DNA of 64,000 nucleotides from SZUA-547 sp963669265 (GCA_963669265.1 OY769916.1:2976001-3040000); one strand, 5' to 3'; shown: positions 1 to 7,917, counted from the stretch's first letter. A program made the numbers and translations. The notes: generated from the letters alone by a model not told the origin.

Positions 1-55
1 GCGCTGTCGAGGCCAGAAGAGCGACGCCAAGGGCCGCCCATTTAGTGTTAGACAT
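1..55 (-). CDS. 5' end of a secreted protein gene (partial)
   Basis: Only the first 18 codons lie in the window; the gene runs off the left edge. The ATG at 55 is preceded by a strong GGGGGA ribosome site five bases upstream. The translated start MSNTKWAALGVALLASTA has a short basic n-region followed by a hydrophobic stretch, the form of a Sec signal peptide or lipoprotein signal. The mature protein is not visible, so no function can be given. It lies downstream of pgeF on the same strand, after a gap of about 170 bases, so it probably has its own promoter. Confidence 0.55.
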   Translation of the reverse strand, partial: MSNTKWAALGVALLASTA

Positions 56-226
56 TTTAGTCCCCCGTTTATTGGTTCGAATCAGTGATGCCTAAACAAA
101 CGGAATCCCCCGGAAAAATCCAACGAGACCGAACGAGATTGTCCGGAAATGACTCTATGCCGGAGCGTGTGTTGCGTCGGCGACACGATTATTGGGCCCT
201 CCGCGGTCAATCTGACTCACATGGGG
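56..226. other. intergenic region between pgeF and the left-edge gene
   Basis: This 171-base gap lies upstream of the left-edge secreted gene and downstream of pgeF. Apart from the GGGGGA ribosome site of the left-edge gene I see no recognisable RNA or clear terminator. It probably holds the promoter of the minus-strand gene starting at 55. Confidence 0.3.
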
Positions 227-1018
227 TCAATTGGGCATTGCTGCGTCTGCGAGGCTGATCACCGAGATTTGCCGTCCATAGTCTTCCTCGCTGCGGTGAG
301 TCGCCCTGCGATAGCTGTAAAAACGCGCCTCGTCTTCATAGGTGCAGCGCCCGACCCACGCGGCGTCTATCCCCTCTTCGCGCAACCGGCGCAGGCAATA
401 ACCCGGCAGGTCGAACATGGCGTGTCCATCACGCTCGGCCCCCGCGAAAAACCGCTGGTTTTCAGGGTCTTCGTCGAGGAACCGATCTATGAATTCCGGA
501 CCGACTTCGTAATTACGCTGGCTGATCGTCGGTCCGACGGATGCGGCGATCGCCTCGCGTCGCGCGCCGAGGCCGATCATCTTCGCGACCACCGCGCTTA
601 GCACCCCGCCAAGGGCGCCGCCCCATCCCGCATGTGCGGCGCCGATTACTCCGGCTTCGGCGTCGGCGAGAAGCACCGGCGCGCAATCGGCGGTCAGGAT
701 CCCCAGTCCGACGCCCGGCGTATTCGTCGCCATCGCGTCGGCCTGCGGCGCGTCCTGTGGCGAAAATGACTCATCAATAATCACCACCCGGTCCGAATGA
801 ACTTGGTAAACGGAGAGCAAATTCTCTGGCAAGACCTCGGCGTAAGCGGCGGCGCGACGCCGATTTTCCTCAACCGCTGTCCGGTCGTCATTGGACCCTC
901 TGCCGCAATTCAGGCCCTCATAAAGTCCGGTTGATGCGCCGCCGACACGGGTGAGGAAGCCATGCCGCACTCCCGGAAGGCATAGATTGTCAGCCTGAAT
1001 CGCGTCGACTTTGGTCAT
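227..1018 (-). CDS. pgeF: PgeF/YfiH-family peptidoglycan editing factor (multicopper-oxidase-like, laccase domain)
   Basis: A 263-residue protein of the YfiH/LACC1 family. Members cleave purine nucleosides in vitro, and E. coli PgeF removes mis-incorporated residues from peptidoglycan precursors. The family zinc ligands are visible: His74 in YQVHSD, Cys112 in LTADC and His129 in AAHAGWGG. The C-terminal CTYEDEARFYSYRR segment is also typical. The length is normal. The ATG overlaps the stop of the upstream methyltransferase gene in an ATGA, so it is the third gene of an lgt-midA-pgeF operon. Fold and metal site are certain; the exact substrate here is inferred from the family. Confidence 0.9.
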   Translation of the reverse strand: MTKVDAIQADNLCLPGVRHGFLTRVGGASTGLYEGLNCGRGSNDDRTAVEENRRRAAAYAEVLPENLLSVYQVHSDRVVIIDESFSPQDAPQADAMATNTPGVGLGILTADCAPVLLADAEAGVIGAAHAGWGGALGGVLSAVVAKMIGLGARREAIAASVGPTISQRNYEVGPEFIDRFLDEDPENQRFFAGAERDGHAMFDLPGYCLRRLREEGIDAAWVGRCTYEDEARFYSYRRATHRSEEDYGRQISVISLADAAMPN

Positions 1019-2118
1019 TTCTCCTCCTCATTCATAGGGGCGGGCACGCCCGGCGGCGTCGCGATTCCAGGCGTGGTCAGCGTCAGTACCTTAAAGAGTC
1101 GGCCCATTTCTTGGTCCGATGTCAGGCGCGCCGTCTGCGATCTCAACTCCGCGGCCCGGTCCGGATTGCGTCGCGACAGCGCATCACATCGTTCGTTTAC
1201 GCCAAGAGCCGACAGGAACGCGCCTTGCGTGGTCAAGGGAAACGCGTTTGCGCCAGCCTCGGTCACGGCGCGCTCCAGCGCGGTGAAGTTCACATGCGCC
1301 GTCAGATCCGCGTTTCCGGGCACCTTGAGCGGATCGGCGAATGCGTGATCCTCAAGCGCCTGAAACGTGTCGCCGCCATTGGCCGGCGCCGTATCCTCAC
1401 TATAGCCATAGTCGATCAGCAGCGCTGCGCCCGGATGCGTCGCCAATCGGGCGCCGATCTCTGCGGCGATGCTTTCGGACGCCGGCGAGACTTCAATGAT
1501 GGCGCCGTTGGGCGCATTTCTGGCGCGATCCTTCGGAACACGCGCCGGCAAATCGGTCAGCGGGGTCAAGCCGAATGTGAGATTCTCTCCCGTCAGGCCC
1601 ACCATCCGCTCGCGCCACCCGTCGCCAGAGCGATGAAACTGGCGAATGGGCAGGGCGTCGAAGAACTCGTTCGCGAGCAGTATCATCGGTCCACCCGGAA
1701 CATCGCCCAAGGCGTCCGCCCAGTTGGCGTTCGGAACACGCGCGGCCTGCGCGCGTCTGAGCGACGGGCTTGTCTCCACCAGCCAGATCTCTGAGGCGTT
1801 GATAAAGGCCGGGTCCAGCGCGGCGGCCCGCAGCGCATCGGCCATTAGAGTCCCGCGGCCTGGCCCGAGCTCCACCAGTCGGAATGGGTCCGGCGCGCCC
1901 AAATCCCGCCAAACCGCGACGGCCCAGAGCCCCAGCATCTCACCGAACATCTGGCTGATCTCCGGCGCGGTGATGAAGTCGCCTGCTGCGCCCAGCGGGT
2001 CTTGTTTACGATAATACCCATGCTCGGGATGGCCGAGGCAGAGCGCCATATACTCGGACAGCGGCAGCGGCCCCTGTTGCGCAATGCGCTGGCGAAGGAT
2101 GTCCCGCAACGCGGTCAT
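1015..2118 (-). CDS. MidA/NDUFAF7-type class I SAM-dependent methyltransferase (COG1565)
   Basis: A 367-residue SAM-dependent methyltransferase related to mitochondrial NDUFAF7/MidA, which dimethylates an arginine of respiratory complex I. The N-terminal signature GDFITAPEISQMFGE (residues 46-60) and the SAM-binding loop VELGPGRGT (82-90) are clear. The chosen ATG at 2118 starts MTALRDILRQRI, the usual family start; the open frame extends 50 codons further upstream but overlaps lgt and is not family-like. It starts 7 bases after the lgt stop and ends in an ATGA overlap with pgeF. Methylation of complex I is an inference, because no nuo genes are present here. Confidence 0.85.
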   Translation of the reverse strand: MTALRDILRQRIAQQGPLPLSEYMALCLGHPEHGYYRKQDPLGAAGDFITAPEISQMFGEMLGLWAVAVWRDLGAPDPFRLVELGPGRGTLMADALRAAALDPAFINASEIWLVETSPSLRRAQAARVPNANWADALGDVPGGPMILLANEFFDALPIRQFHRSGDGWRERMVGLTGENLTFGLTPLTDLPARVPKDRARNAPNGAIIEVSPASESIAAEIGARLATHPGAALLIDYGYSEDTAPANGGDTFQALEDHAFADPLKVPGNADLTAHVNFTALERAVTEAGANAFPLTTQGAFLSALGVNERCDALSRRNPDRAAELRSQTARLTSDQEMGRLFKVLTLTTPGIATPPGVPAPMNEEEK

Positions 2119-2125
2119 GCGCCGC

Positions 2126-3007
2126 TCAGGCTTCTTTCGCCCGACCGGCCTTGGCCTCACGCGAGGCGATCCGGCGCGCGTTCCAGATAAAACCGAGCCC
2201 GATGGCGACCATCGGCAGAGACAGCACCATCCCCATTGTGACGCCCCCATCCTCGATCGCATCGCCAAATGGGATCACGAATTGCAGGAAGTCGTCCATT
2301 TGCCGGAAATTCTCGACAAAGGTGCGGGCCGCGCCATAGCCGATGAAGAATATCCCCACCATCGCGCCCGGCATTTTCAGCCAGCCGCGCCGATGCGACA
2401 GCCACCACATGAGTATAAAGAGCAGCAACCCCTCCAACGCGGCCTCATAGAGCTGGCTCGGATGGCGCGGCACATCGCCCGCAGCAGGATGAGGAAAGAT
2501 CACCGCCCAGGGAACATCTGTCTGGCGCCCCCACAGCTCACCATTGATGAAATTGGCGATCCGCCCGAACAGCAGACCCATCGGGGCTGCGCAGGCGACG
2601 GCGTCGCCGACCGACAGCAAAGGCAGTCCCTTGCGGCGGCTCCAGATGATGATGCCCAGCACCACGCCCAGAAAACCGCCGTGAAAGGACATTCCGCCCT
2701 GCCAGACCTGCAGGATCTCCAGCGGGTGCGCCAGATAATAGCCGGGTTTGTAGAACAGGACGAAGCCTAGCCGTCCGCCGAGAATGACGCCCAGCGCCAT
2801 CCAGGTGAGCAGGTCCTCCGGCATGCCGGGTTTCATAGGCGGCGTGTTCGCCGGCCAGAGCGCCGGACGGCGGACCAGCCGCTCCACCCATTTCCAGGCG
2901 AAGATCAACCCGAAGATATAGGCCAGCGCGTACCAGCGGATCACGACCGGCCCGATCTCGATCAGGTTCGGATCGATATCCGGAAAAGGCAGGGCCATTG
3001 GCGGCAT
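2126..3007 (-). CDS. lgt: prolipoprotein diacylglyceryl transferase
   Basis: This inner-membrane enzyme transfers diacylglycerol from phosphatidylglycerol to the lipobox cysteine of prolipoproteins, the first step of lipoprotein maturation. With the ATG at 3007 it has 293 residues, close to the usual length. Several hydrophobic helices are visible, along with the motifs GGRLGFVLFY (77-86), FHGGFLG (around 109) and the Lgt signature GRIANFINGELWGR (148-161), followed by RHPSQLYEA. The start at 3007 has GTGGAG upstream. The second ATG at 2998 is possible, and the open frame continues to 3103 without family similarity. First gene of the operon with midA and pgeF. Confidence 0.93.
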   Translation of the reverse strand: MPPMALPFPDIDPNLIEIGPVVIRWYALAYIFGLIFAWKWVERLVRRPALWPANTPPMKPGMPEDLLTWMALGVILGGRLGFVLFYKPGYYLAHPLEILQVWQGGMSFHGGFLGVVLGIIIWSRRKGLPLLSVGDAVACAAPMGLLFGRIANFINGELWGRQTDVPWAVIFPHPAAGDVPRHPSQLYEAALEGLLLFILMWWLSHRRGWLKMPGAMVGIFFIGYGAARTFVENFRQMDDFLQFVIPFGDAIEDGGVTMGMVLSLPMVAIGLGFIWNARRIASREAKAGRAKEA

Positions 3008-3252
3008 CAGCGCGCTCCACGCGTTCGGGCCGGGGGCGGCGCCGCCCGGCGGTCCCGCCGAGGCATGGCCGCGCGCGGCGCTCAGGTCAACCCGATAGCG
3101 CATGAGGACGCGCCGTGTTCACGGGCAAATGAGCGGTCCGGCGCCTGTTTGATTCAGGTTGGAAAGAGGGTGGACTTGCGTCCGGGAGGAGGGCGCACCA
3201 TATTCGCGCCTGCGCGACGCGCGCGTATTTTAACAGTCTGAAAGCTGACCCC

Positions 3253-3501
3253 ATGCAGACCCGCAGCCGAATTCTCGACGATGTCTCCAAGCTCATGACG
3301 AACGCCGCCGGCGTCGCTCAGGGGGTGAAGGATGAGGCGGAGACGGTGTTCCGCGCCCGCGTTGAGCGATGGCTGGCGGAAAGCGACCTGGTCACGCGGG
3401 AAGAGTTCGACGCCGTGCGCGACATGGCGGCGAAAGCGCGCGAAGAAAACGATCGCCTATCCGCGCGCGTCGCCGAGCTTGAGGCGAAACTCAAGGATTG
3501 A
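3253..3501 (+). CDS. ubiK: UbiK-family (BMFP domain) accessory factor
   Basis: An 82-residue, almost entirely helical protein with a C-terminal heptad coiled coil (EENDRLSARVAELEAKLKD). Length and pattern match the BMFP/UbiK family. E. coli UbiK binds UbiJ and supports ubiquinone synthesis; other members, such as the Brucella protein, are described as membrane-fusogenic trimeric coiled coils. It is divergent from lgt across a 245-base gap and monocistronic as far as can be seen. The ribosome site is weak. No other ubi genes are in the window, so the quinone role is carried over from the family. Confidence 0.75.
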   Translation: MQTRSRILDDVSKLMTNAAGVAQGVKDEAETVFRARVERWLAESDLVTREEFDAVRDMAAKAREENDRLSARVAELEAKLKD

Positions 3502-3699
3502 ACTGAAGTACAATACGCTCTTCGGGCCGCTTATTCGCACTTTCTACAAATTTTCTGCAATTTCTTCTTTGCGTGTCGCGCAGAATTGCTCCACCATATC
3601 TCGTGGGTTCGGATAAAAAATCCGCGACCCGCTGCATCCCACCCCGCGTCATGGGGGTCACCCCTCAGGACGCGTACAATAATAAGGGAGCGTTGAGGC
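3502..3699. other. A+T-richer intergenic region upstream of the YbjN gene
   Basis: About 200 bases between ubiK and the YbjN-domain gene, richer in A+T than the surrounding genes and therefore probably promoter DNA. It ends in a good ribosome site (GGGAG) before the ATG at 3700. I see no RNA gene or clear terminator. Confidence 0.3.
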
Positions 3700-4203
3700 A
3701 TGGAAACAGTTGAGCGGGACGTCCGTGTGGACGAAAGCCACCCTATCGATATCGCGGAGCATCTGGCGGAGCGCCAGCACTGGGATGTCGATCGGGTCAC
3801 CGACGATCAGATCGCCTTCGCTGTCGAAGGGGCATGGCGCACCTATAGCCTGTCCCTCGCCTGGCATGGGTTCGATGAGACCCTCCGGCTGATCTGCACC
3901 TTTGAGATGGAGCCGCCGGAAGAGCGTCTTGCGGAGTTGTATCGCCTGATCGAGGCGGCCAACGATCGGGCCTGGCTGGGCGGGTTCAACCTTTGGCGCG
4001 ACGAAGGGCTGATGGTGTACCGCTATGCCCTGACCTTGCGGGGCGAGGCCTCCGCGACGCCAGGCCAAATCGATGCGATGATGCGCGCCGCCGTTGAGAT
4101 GAGCGAGTGCTTCTTCCCGGCGTTCCAACTCGTCGCGTGGGGCGATCAGACGGCGGATGAGGCGCTGACGGCGGTGATGTCGGAGGCGGTCGGCCGCGCC
4201 TGA
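3700..4203 (+). CDS. YbjN-domain protein
   Basis: A 167-residue cytoplasmic protein of the YbjN family, which has a type III secretion chaperone-like fold. Supporting features are the N-terminal segment predicting alternating helix and strand (IAEHLAERQHWDVDRVTDDQIAFAVEG read in pieces), the central strand LRLICTFEM, and the C-terminal segment MMRAAVEMSECFFPAFQLVAWG that is well conserved in alphaproteobacterial members. Family members are linked to stress and motility phenotypes, but no molecular function is established. AAGGGAG lies a suitable distance before the ATG. A hairpin at 4263-4279 follows the gene. Confidence 0.75.
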   Translation: METVERDVRVDESHPIDIAEHLAERQHWDVDRVTDDQIAFAVEGAWRTYSLSLAWHGFDETLRLICTFEMEPPEERLAELYRLIEAANDRAWLGGFNLWRDEGLMVYRYALTLRGEASATPGQIDAMMRAAVEMSECFFPAFQLVAWGDQTADEALTAVMSEAVGRA

Positions 4204-4262
4204 CGAGAGCGCCCGGCGTCGCCCGCCGAGGGGCGGCCCGCGCCACGCGATCTATTTATACC

Positions 4263-4279
4263 CGTCGCCGGTGGCGACG
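4263..4279 (+). terminator. hairpin downstream of the YbjN gene
   Basis: CGTCGCC and GGCGACG form a perfect 7-bp stem with a 3-base loop, 60 bases after the YbjN stop. No T-tract follows, so it is either a T-less terminator or an RNA-stabilising 3' hairpin. Confidence 0.45.
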
Positions 4280-4289
4280 GCGCTGTTGG

Positions 4290-4358
4290 GCGAGGGCGCT
4301 TTAGTAACTCCGCCTAAGGGGTTTGCGCCCCGGTACCCAAGCGCCTCAGGGGCCTCGC
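4290..4358 (+). ncRNA. candidate structured RNA (unclassified)
   Basis: Nested complementary segments are visible. GCGAGG (4290-4295) pairs with CCTCGC (4353-4358), GCGCTT (4296-4301) pairs with AAGCGC (4339-4344), and GGGG (4318-4321) pairs with CCCC (4328-4331) around a 6-base loop. The outer helix is separated from the inner one by an 8-base bulge on the 3' side only. This layout resembles a small folded RNA, but no known family was recognised and chance pairing in GC-rich DNA is possible. Confidence 0.25.
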
Positions 4359-4591
4359 GCAGGTTTGAGTCTTCTACTTCCCACAATCTGTTCGCGATGC
4401 ACCATTTCAGAGCGCCTACGGCGCAATTCTCCTCCGAAAGTCACGGCCTCTAGACAGAATTTCGGAATCCTGGTGCAGGCGTCCGCACGCCTTTGCGAGG
4501 TTGTGAATCTCGTATGCTATTGAAAATAATAATATAAATAGAGAGCGCTTCAGCGTGGGACCGTGTTCGGCGGACGGGTGACAATTTTTTT

Positions 4592-4635
4592 GTGCAGCGC
4601 AGCGTAGATTTCTTGACAATTTTGGTGCGATGCAC
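4592..4635 (+). promoter_or_regulatory. two TGC-N3-GCA operator candidates (PhaR-like) at the phasin promoter
   Basis: GTGC-AGC-GCAG sits at 4592-4602, just upstream of the -35 box. GTGC-GAT-GCAC, a perfect 4+4 inverted repeat, sits at 4625-4635 between the -35 and -10 boxes. TGC-rich inverted repeats of this spacing are what the polyhydroxybutyrate sensor PhaR binds in Paracoccus to repress phasin genes. The position inside the promoter fits a repressor. No phaR gene is in the window. Confidence 0.5.
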
Positions 4636-4641
4636 AATATT
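4613..4641 (+). promoter_or_regulatory. sigma70-type promoter of the phasin gene
   Basis: TTGACA at 4613-4618 is followed after exactly 17 bases by AATATT at 4636-4641, in an A+T-rich stretch about 50 bases before the phasin ATG. The -35 box is a perfect match and the -10 box a good one. Confidence 0.65.
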
Positions 4642-4692
4642 GGATCCAAGCCAATGCGGCGCCGCCGCCACAGATTTTTAGGGAACATCACC

Positions 4693-5139
4693 ATGACCAA
4701 CCAGCCTTTCGTCTTCGATCAGGAGAAATTCGCCGAGCTCTTCAAGACCGACGAGCTGACCAAGTTCTTCGAGCAGGCCAAAGCCAACTTCAATCCTGAG
4801 GTCCTCGTCGAGGCCCAGAAGAAGAATGTCTCCGCGCTCGTCGAGGCCAACAAGATCGCCGCCGCCGGCTACCAGGACATCTTCAAGCGCCAGGTCGCGA
4901 TGTATGAAGAGACCGTCGCCACGCTGCAGTCGACCCTGAGCGAGCTGGGCGACACGGCCCTGACCGCCGAGTCGCAGGCGAAGCAGGTCGAGATCGCGAA
5001 AGCGTCCTTCGAGAAAGCCGTCGCCAACATGACCGAGCTGGCCGAAGCCGCCAAGAAAGCCAACGAAGAGGCTTTCGAGGTCGTTGCTTCCCGCGTTCGT
5101 GAGAGCGTCGAAGAGCTGAAAGCGGCTGCTTCCGAGTAA
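4693..5139 (+). CDS. phasin (polyhydroxyalkanoate granule-associated protein)
   Basis: A 148-residue, almost wholly helical amphipathic protein of the phasin_2 type. Phasins coat polyhydroxyalkanoate granules and control their size and number. Residues 10-45 carry the alphaproteobacterial signature (EKFAELFKTDELTKFFEQAK), followed by long alanine- and glutamate-rich helices ending ESVEELKAAASE. The ATG at 4693 was chosen because AGGGA lies about 10 bases upstream and because the longer frame from 4630 would start inside the promoter. The GC-rich codon use and strong promoter suggest high expression. A stem with a short T-run follows at 5159-5199. Confidence 0.85.
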   Translation: MTNQPFVFDQEKFAELFKTDELTKFFEQAKANFNPEVLVEAQKKNVSALVEANKIAAAGYQDIFKRQVAMYEETVATLQSTLSELGDTALTAESQAKQVEIAKASFEKAVANMTELAEAAKKANEEAFEVVASRVRESVEELKAAASE

Positions 5140-5158
5140 TTCGCTTTTTCAGACGATC

Positions 5159-5199
5159 AGGGCTGCTTGCTCCTCGGGGGCGGGCGGCCCTACTCTTTT
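5159..5199 (+). terminator. terminator after phasin
   Basis: AGGGCTGC (5159-5166) pairs with GCGGCCCT (5184-5191) including one G-U pair, and is followed by ACTCTTTT. It lies 20 bases after the phasin stop. Confidence 0.5.
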
Positions 5200-5230
5200 C
5201 GGGACGCCGAATGTGAAAGGTATCCCGCGC

Positions 5231-5578
5231 ATGACCCCCTCAGATCCGATCTCATTCGACGACTTTCTGAAAGTCGACATCCGTGTCGGCCAGATCGTCG
5301 ACGCGCAGCCCTACCCGGATGCCCGTAAACCGGCGATCAAGCTGTGGGTCGAATTCGGGCCTGAAATTGGCCAGCGCAAATCCTCCGCCCAGATCACCCG
5401 CCATTACACGCCCGAGGCGCTAATCGGTCGCCGCGTGCTGGGCGTCGTGAACTTTCCGCCCCGCCAGATTGGTAAGTTCATGTCCGAGGTGCTTGTGCTC
5501 GGCGCCCCAGATGAGGACGGCGAGGTGGTGCTGATCCGCCCGGACTTCGACACGCCGCCTGGCGGACGGATGTTCTGA
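5231..5578 (+). CDS. csaA: CsaA-type tRNA-binding OB-fold protein
   Basis: A 115-residue protein made of a single tRNA-binding (EMAP II/Trbp111-like) OB-fold. CsaA proteins are reported as tRNA-binding, export-related chaperones that act as dimers. Hallmarks are FDDFLKVDIRVGQIVDA at the start, KSSAQITRHYTPE in the middle and VVNFPPRQIGKFMSEVLVLG near the end. The ATG at 5231 gives the standard family start and length; an in-frame ATG at 5213 would add six residues. It is convergent with the histidine kinase gene, only 4 bases away. Confidence 0.88.
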   Translation: MTPSDPISFDDFLKVDIRVGQIVDAQPYPDARKPAIKLWVEFGPEIGQRKSSAQITRHYTPEALIGRRVLGVVNFPPRQIGKFMSEVLVLGAPDEDGEVVLIRPDFDTPPGGRMF

Positions 5579-5582
5579 GCGA

Positions 5583-6917
5583 TTATCGCGGCAGGCGCAC
5601 CACCACGCGCAATCCGCCCAGCCGATCGCCATCCTCCAGCGCCAGTTGACCGCCGTGTCCGTGCGCGATGTCCAGCGCGATGGCCAACCCCAGGCCGACG
5701 CCCCCGCCAAGATCCTGATTGCGCGCCTGATCAAGCCGGCTGAACGGGCGCAGCGCCAGTTCGCGCTCCTCCTCGGGAATACCGGGGCCGTTGTCTTCGA
5801 CCGCGAATTCGACAAAGCGGCGGGTGACGCGCGCCGACAGCTCCACCCGGTCGCCGAACCGGCCCGCATTGTCGATTAGGTTCTGCAGGCACCGCTTGAT
5901 CGCGACCTGCCGCAGATCCGTCTCAGGCGCGTCGCTGTTCTGCACGTCGGTCCAGACGCTCAGATTGACGCCCTTGCGGCGCGCGTTCTCGGCGACCTCC
6001 TCGACCAGACTGACCGGATCGGTGGGGGCGGCGATCTCACCCTGTCCGGTGCGCTCGAAATCGAGGAACTCCGTGATCATGTGCTCCATTTCGGTCACGT
6101 CCCGCGACAGTTCGGAGGTCTCGGCTGAGGCGTCGGCCATCGCGAGCGTCAGCTTCATGCGAGTCAGCGGCGTGCGAAGGTCATGACTGACGGATGACAG
6201 CATGCGCGTGCGTTGCTCGATCTGCCGTTCGATCCGTTCCCGCATCTCCAAAAACAGCGCGCCCGCGCGACGGACCTCGACCGCGCCCGATGGCCTGAAC
6301 GCGATGGTGCGGCCCTTGCCGAACGCGTCCGCCGCCGCCGCAAGCCGAAGGATCGGGCGCACCTGATTGCGAATGAAAACCACTGCGATGATCATCAGAA
6401 TCGTCGCTGCGACGACAGTCCAGACCAGCAGGAAATGCGGTTGCGAGACGATCATGCTGCGCTTGCGGGGGATGGCCCGCAGCACGCCCCAGTTGGTCTC
6501 GATCCGCACGTCGATCTGTTTGTCGAACTTGTAGAGGTCGACCTGCAGCGGGCGTCCGATGTCCTTCGCCAACGTCTCCTGCACGACCGCGCCGGTGAAA
6601 TCGAGGAATTTTGGCTCTGGCGACGGCCCGATCTTAGAATCGCGCGCCAGCGTCATCTGAATCCGATAGGCGTTGGCGAAATTGGCGGTCGCGTTCCGGG
6701 CGGTCGCGAAATCCGGCGAGGCCTCGATCATATCCGCCGCCGCATCCAGAGATCGCGCGATTTCAGAGGTCATCTGCTCGGTCGTACCCTCAAAATGCCG
6801 TTGCACCACGACAAAGGCGATCACCATCTGCAGCAGGATGATCGGACCGACAAGTATCAGCACCGCCCGCCAGAACAGGCTTTTCGGCAAATAGGTTCTG
6901 AGGCGGTTCCAGATCAT
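5583..6917 (-). CDS. EnvZ-like sensor histidine kinase (orphan in this window)
   Basis: A 444-residue inner-membrane kinase. There are two membrane helices (about residues 14-38 and 163-183) around a 125-residue periplasmic sensor. A HAMP linker follows, then the dimerisation/H-box SSVSHDLRTPLTRMKL with His245, and a catalytic ATPase domain (NLIDNAGRFG, DNGPGIP, GGGVGLGLAI). Architecture and H-box are closest to EnvZ/ActS-type kinases. Unlike most such pairs, no response-regulator gene is adjacent: the neighbours are csaA (convergent) and an MBL hydrolase (divergent, 52 bases away). Its partner must be encoded elsewhere. Confidence 0.88.
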   Translation of the reverse strand: MIWNRLRTYLPKSLFWRAVLILVGPIILLQMVIAFVVVQRHFEGTTEQMTSEIARSLDAAADMIEASPDFATARNATANFANAYRIQMTLARDSKIGPSPEPKFLDFTGAVVQETLAKDIGRPLQVDLYKFDKQIDVRIETNWGVLRAIPRKRSMIVSQPHFLLVWTVVAATILMIIAVVFIRNQVRPILRLAAAADAFGKGRTIAFRPSGAVEVRRAGALFLEMRERIERQIEQRTRMLSSVSHDLRTPLTRMKLTLAMADASAETSELSRDVTEMEHMITEFLDFERTGQGEIAAPTDPVSLVEEVAENARRKGVNLSVWTDVQNSDAPETDLRQVAIKRCLQNLIDNAGRFGDRVELSARVTRRFVEFAVEDNGPGIPEEERELALRPFSRLDQARNQDLGGGVGLGLAIALDIAHGHGGQLALEDGDRLGGLRVVVRLPR

Positions 6918-6969
6918 CGACGTCGAGGCTAGGGTCGGTCGCGCGGCGGCGCAAGCAAAGGACGAAACG

Positions 6970-7917
6970 ATGACCGGAAATCAAAAACCTGGCGAGAGTG
7001 GGAGGCAGGCGACGATCGTCGCGCAGGGGGTTCGGCGGCTGACCTCCCCGAACCGGTCCCCGATGACTGCGGACGGCACCCAGACCTATCTGGTGGGCGA
7101 GGGCGCTGTCGCCGTCATTGATCCGGGTCCGCTAAGTCCGGAGCATCATCAGGCGATCTTGCGCGCGCTGGCCCCAGGTGAGCGCATCGCAGCCATTCTC
7201 GTCACCCACGCCCATCGGGATCACAGCGAGGGCGCGCCCGCATTGGCCGCTTCGACGGGGGCCGAAACCTATGCGTTCGGGCCGTTTGGCGCGGCGTCCC
7301 GGCCTGAGTTCCGGTCGCTGGAAGGTCTGGGCGGGGGAGAGGGCGCGGACCGCGCCTTTCAGCCCGATCGCTTGCTGGCCGATGGTGAACAGATCGACAG
7401 CCCGGATCGCGCCAGCGGCGCGCCCGCATGGTCTCTGACAGCGCTGCATACGCCGGGTCATCTGGGCGAGCATCTCTGCTTCGCATTGTCTGGACCGGCG
7501 GAAGGCGTGGTGTTCACCGGCGATCACGTGATGGGCTGGTCGACCAGCATGATCTCGCCGCCAGATGGCGATATGGCGGCGTTCATGTCCAGCCTGCGCA
7601 AACTCGCCGCGCGCGGCGAGGGACGCGGCGATCGCTTGTTCCTGCCCGGTCACGGCGCGGCCATCACCGATCCTCCGGCGCGGCTGGCGGAGCTGATCGC
7701 GCATCGCGAGGCGCGCGAAGCCGCCATTGAGGTGGCGCTCGCTGACGGGCCGCTTTCCGCCTCCGGCCTTGTCGGGCGGGTCTATTCCGATCTCGATCCG
7801 CGCCTTAATCGGGCGGCCACCCGCACCGCTCTCGCGCATCTGATCGCGCTGGAGGATATCGGTCGCGCGCGCGCGCTGGGACCGCTATCGGTTGATACGG
7901 TGTTCGAGCGGCGCTGA
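6970..7917 (+). CDS. metallo-beta-lactamase-fold hydrolase with C-terminal winged helix (LACTB2-like)
   Basis: A 315-residue cytoplasmic metallohydrolase. The metal-binding THAHRDH motif is at residues 79-85, followed by further ligands in TPGHLGEHL, FTGDHVMGW and LPGHGAAI. The last 75 residues (after AHREAREAAIEVAL) form the short winged-helix domain seen in LACTB2-like and alphaproteobacterial MBL proteins. Human LACTB2 is an endoribonuclease; the bacterial substrate is unknown. It is divergent from the kinase gene and convergent with the M48 protease gene, with which it probably has no functional tie. Confidence 0.82.
   Translation: MTGNQKPGESGRQATIVAQGVRRLTSPNRSPMTADGTQTYLVGEGAVAVIDPGPLSPEHHQAILRALAPGERIAAILVTHAHRDHSEGAPALAASTGAETYAFGPFGAASRPEFRSLEGLGGGEGADRAFQPDRLLADGEQIDSPDRASGAPAWSLTALHTPGHLGEHLCFALSGPAEGVVFTGDHVMGWSTSMISPPDGDMAAFMSSLRKLAARGEGRGDRLFLPGHGAAITDPPARLAELIAHREAREAAIEVALADGPLSASGLVGRVYSDLDPRLNRAATRTALAHLIALEDIGRARALGPLSVDTVFERR

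Larger units (their letters stand above)
4204..4692. other. 489-base intergenic region before phasin, with hairpins, a candidate structured RNA and the phasin promoter
   Basis: No protein gene is convincing here. From left to right it holds a perfect 7-bp hairpin (4263-4279), a nested set of complementary segments (4290-4358), a stretch with no recognised feature (about 4360-4585) and the TGC-rich operators with a TTGACA/AATATT promoter (4592-4641). A short T-loop-like stretch near 4362 does not fold into a tRNA. Confidence 0.5.

Noticed and set aside
2119..2268. 50-codon N-terminal extension of the MidA-like methyltransferase
   Set aside because: It lies inside lgt in another frame and has no family similarity.
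4360..4384. Possible tRNA 3' end: a T-loop-like GGTTTGAGTC stretch in the phasin upstream gap
   Set aside because: The T-stem does not pair, and no matching 5' acceptor strand (GGGAAGT) lies 70-90 bases upstream, so it does not fold as a tRNA.
4630..4692. Longer phasin start at 4630
   Set aside because: The first codons overlap the -10 region of the promoter and the added residues do not resemble phasins; the ATG at 4693 has its own ribosome site.
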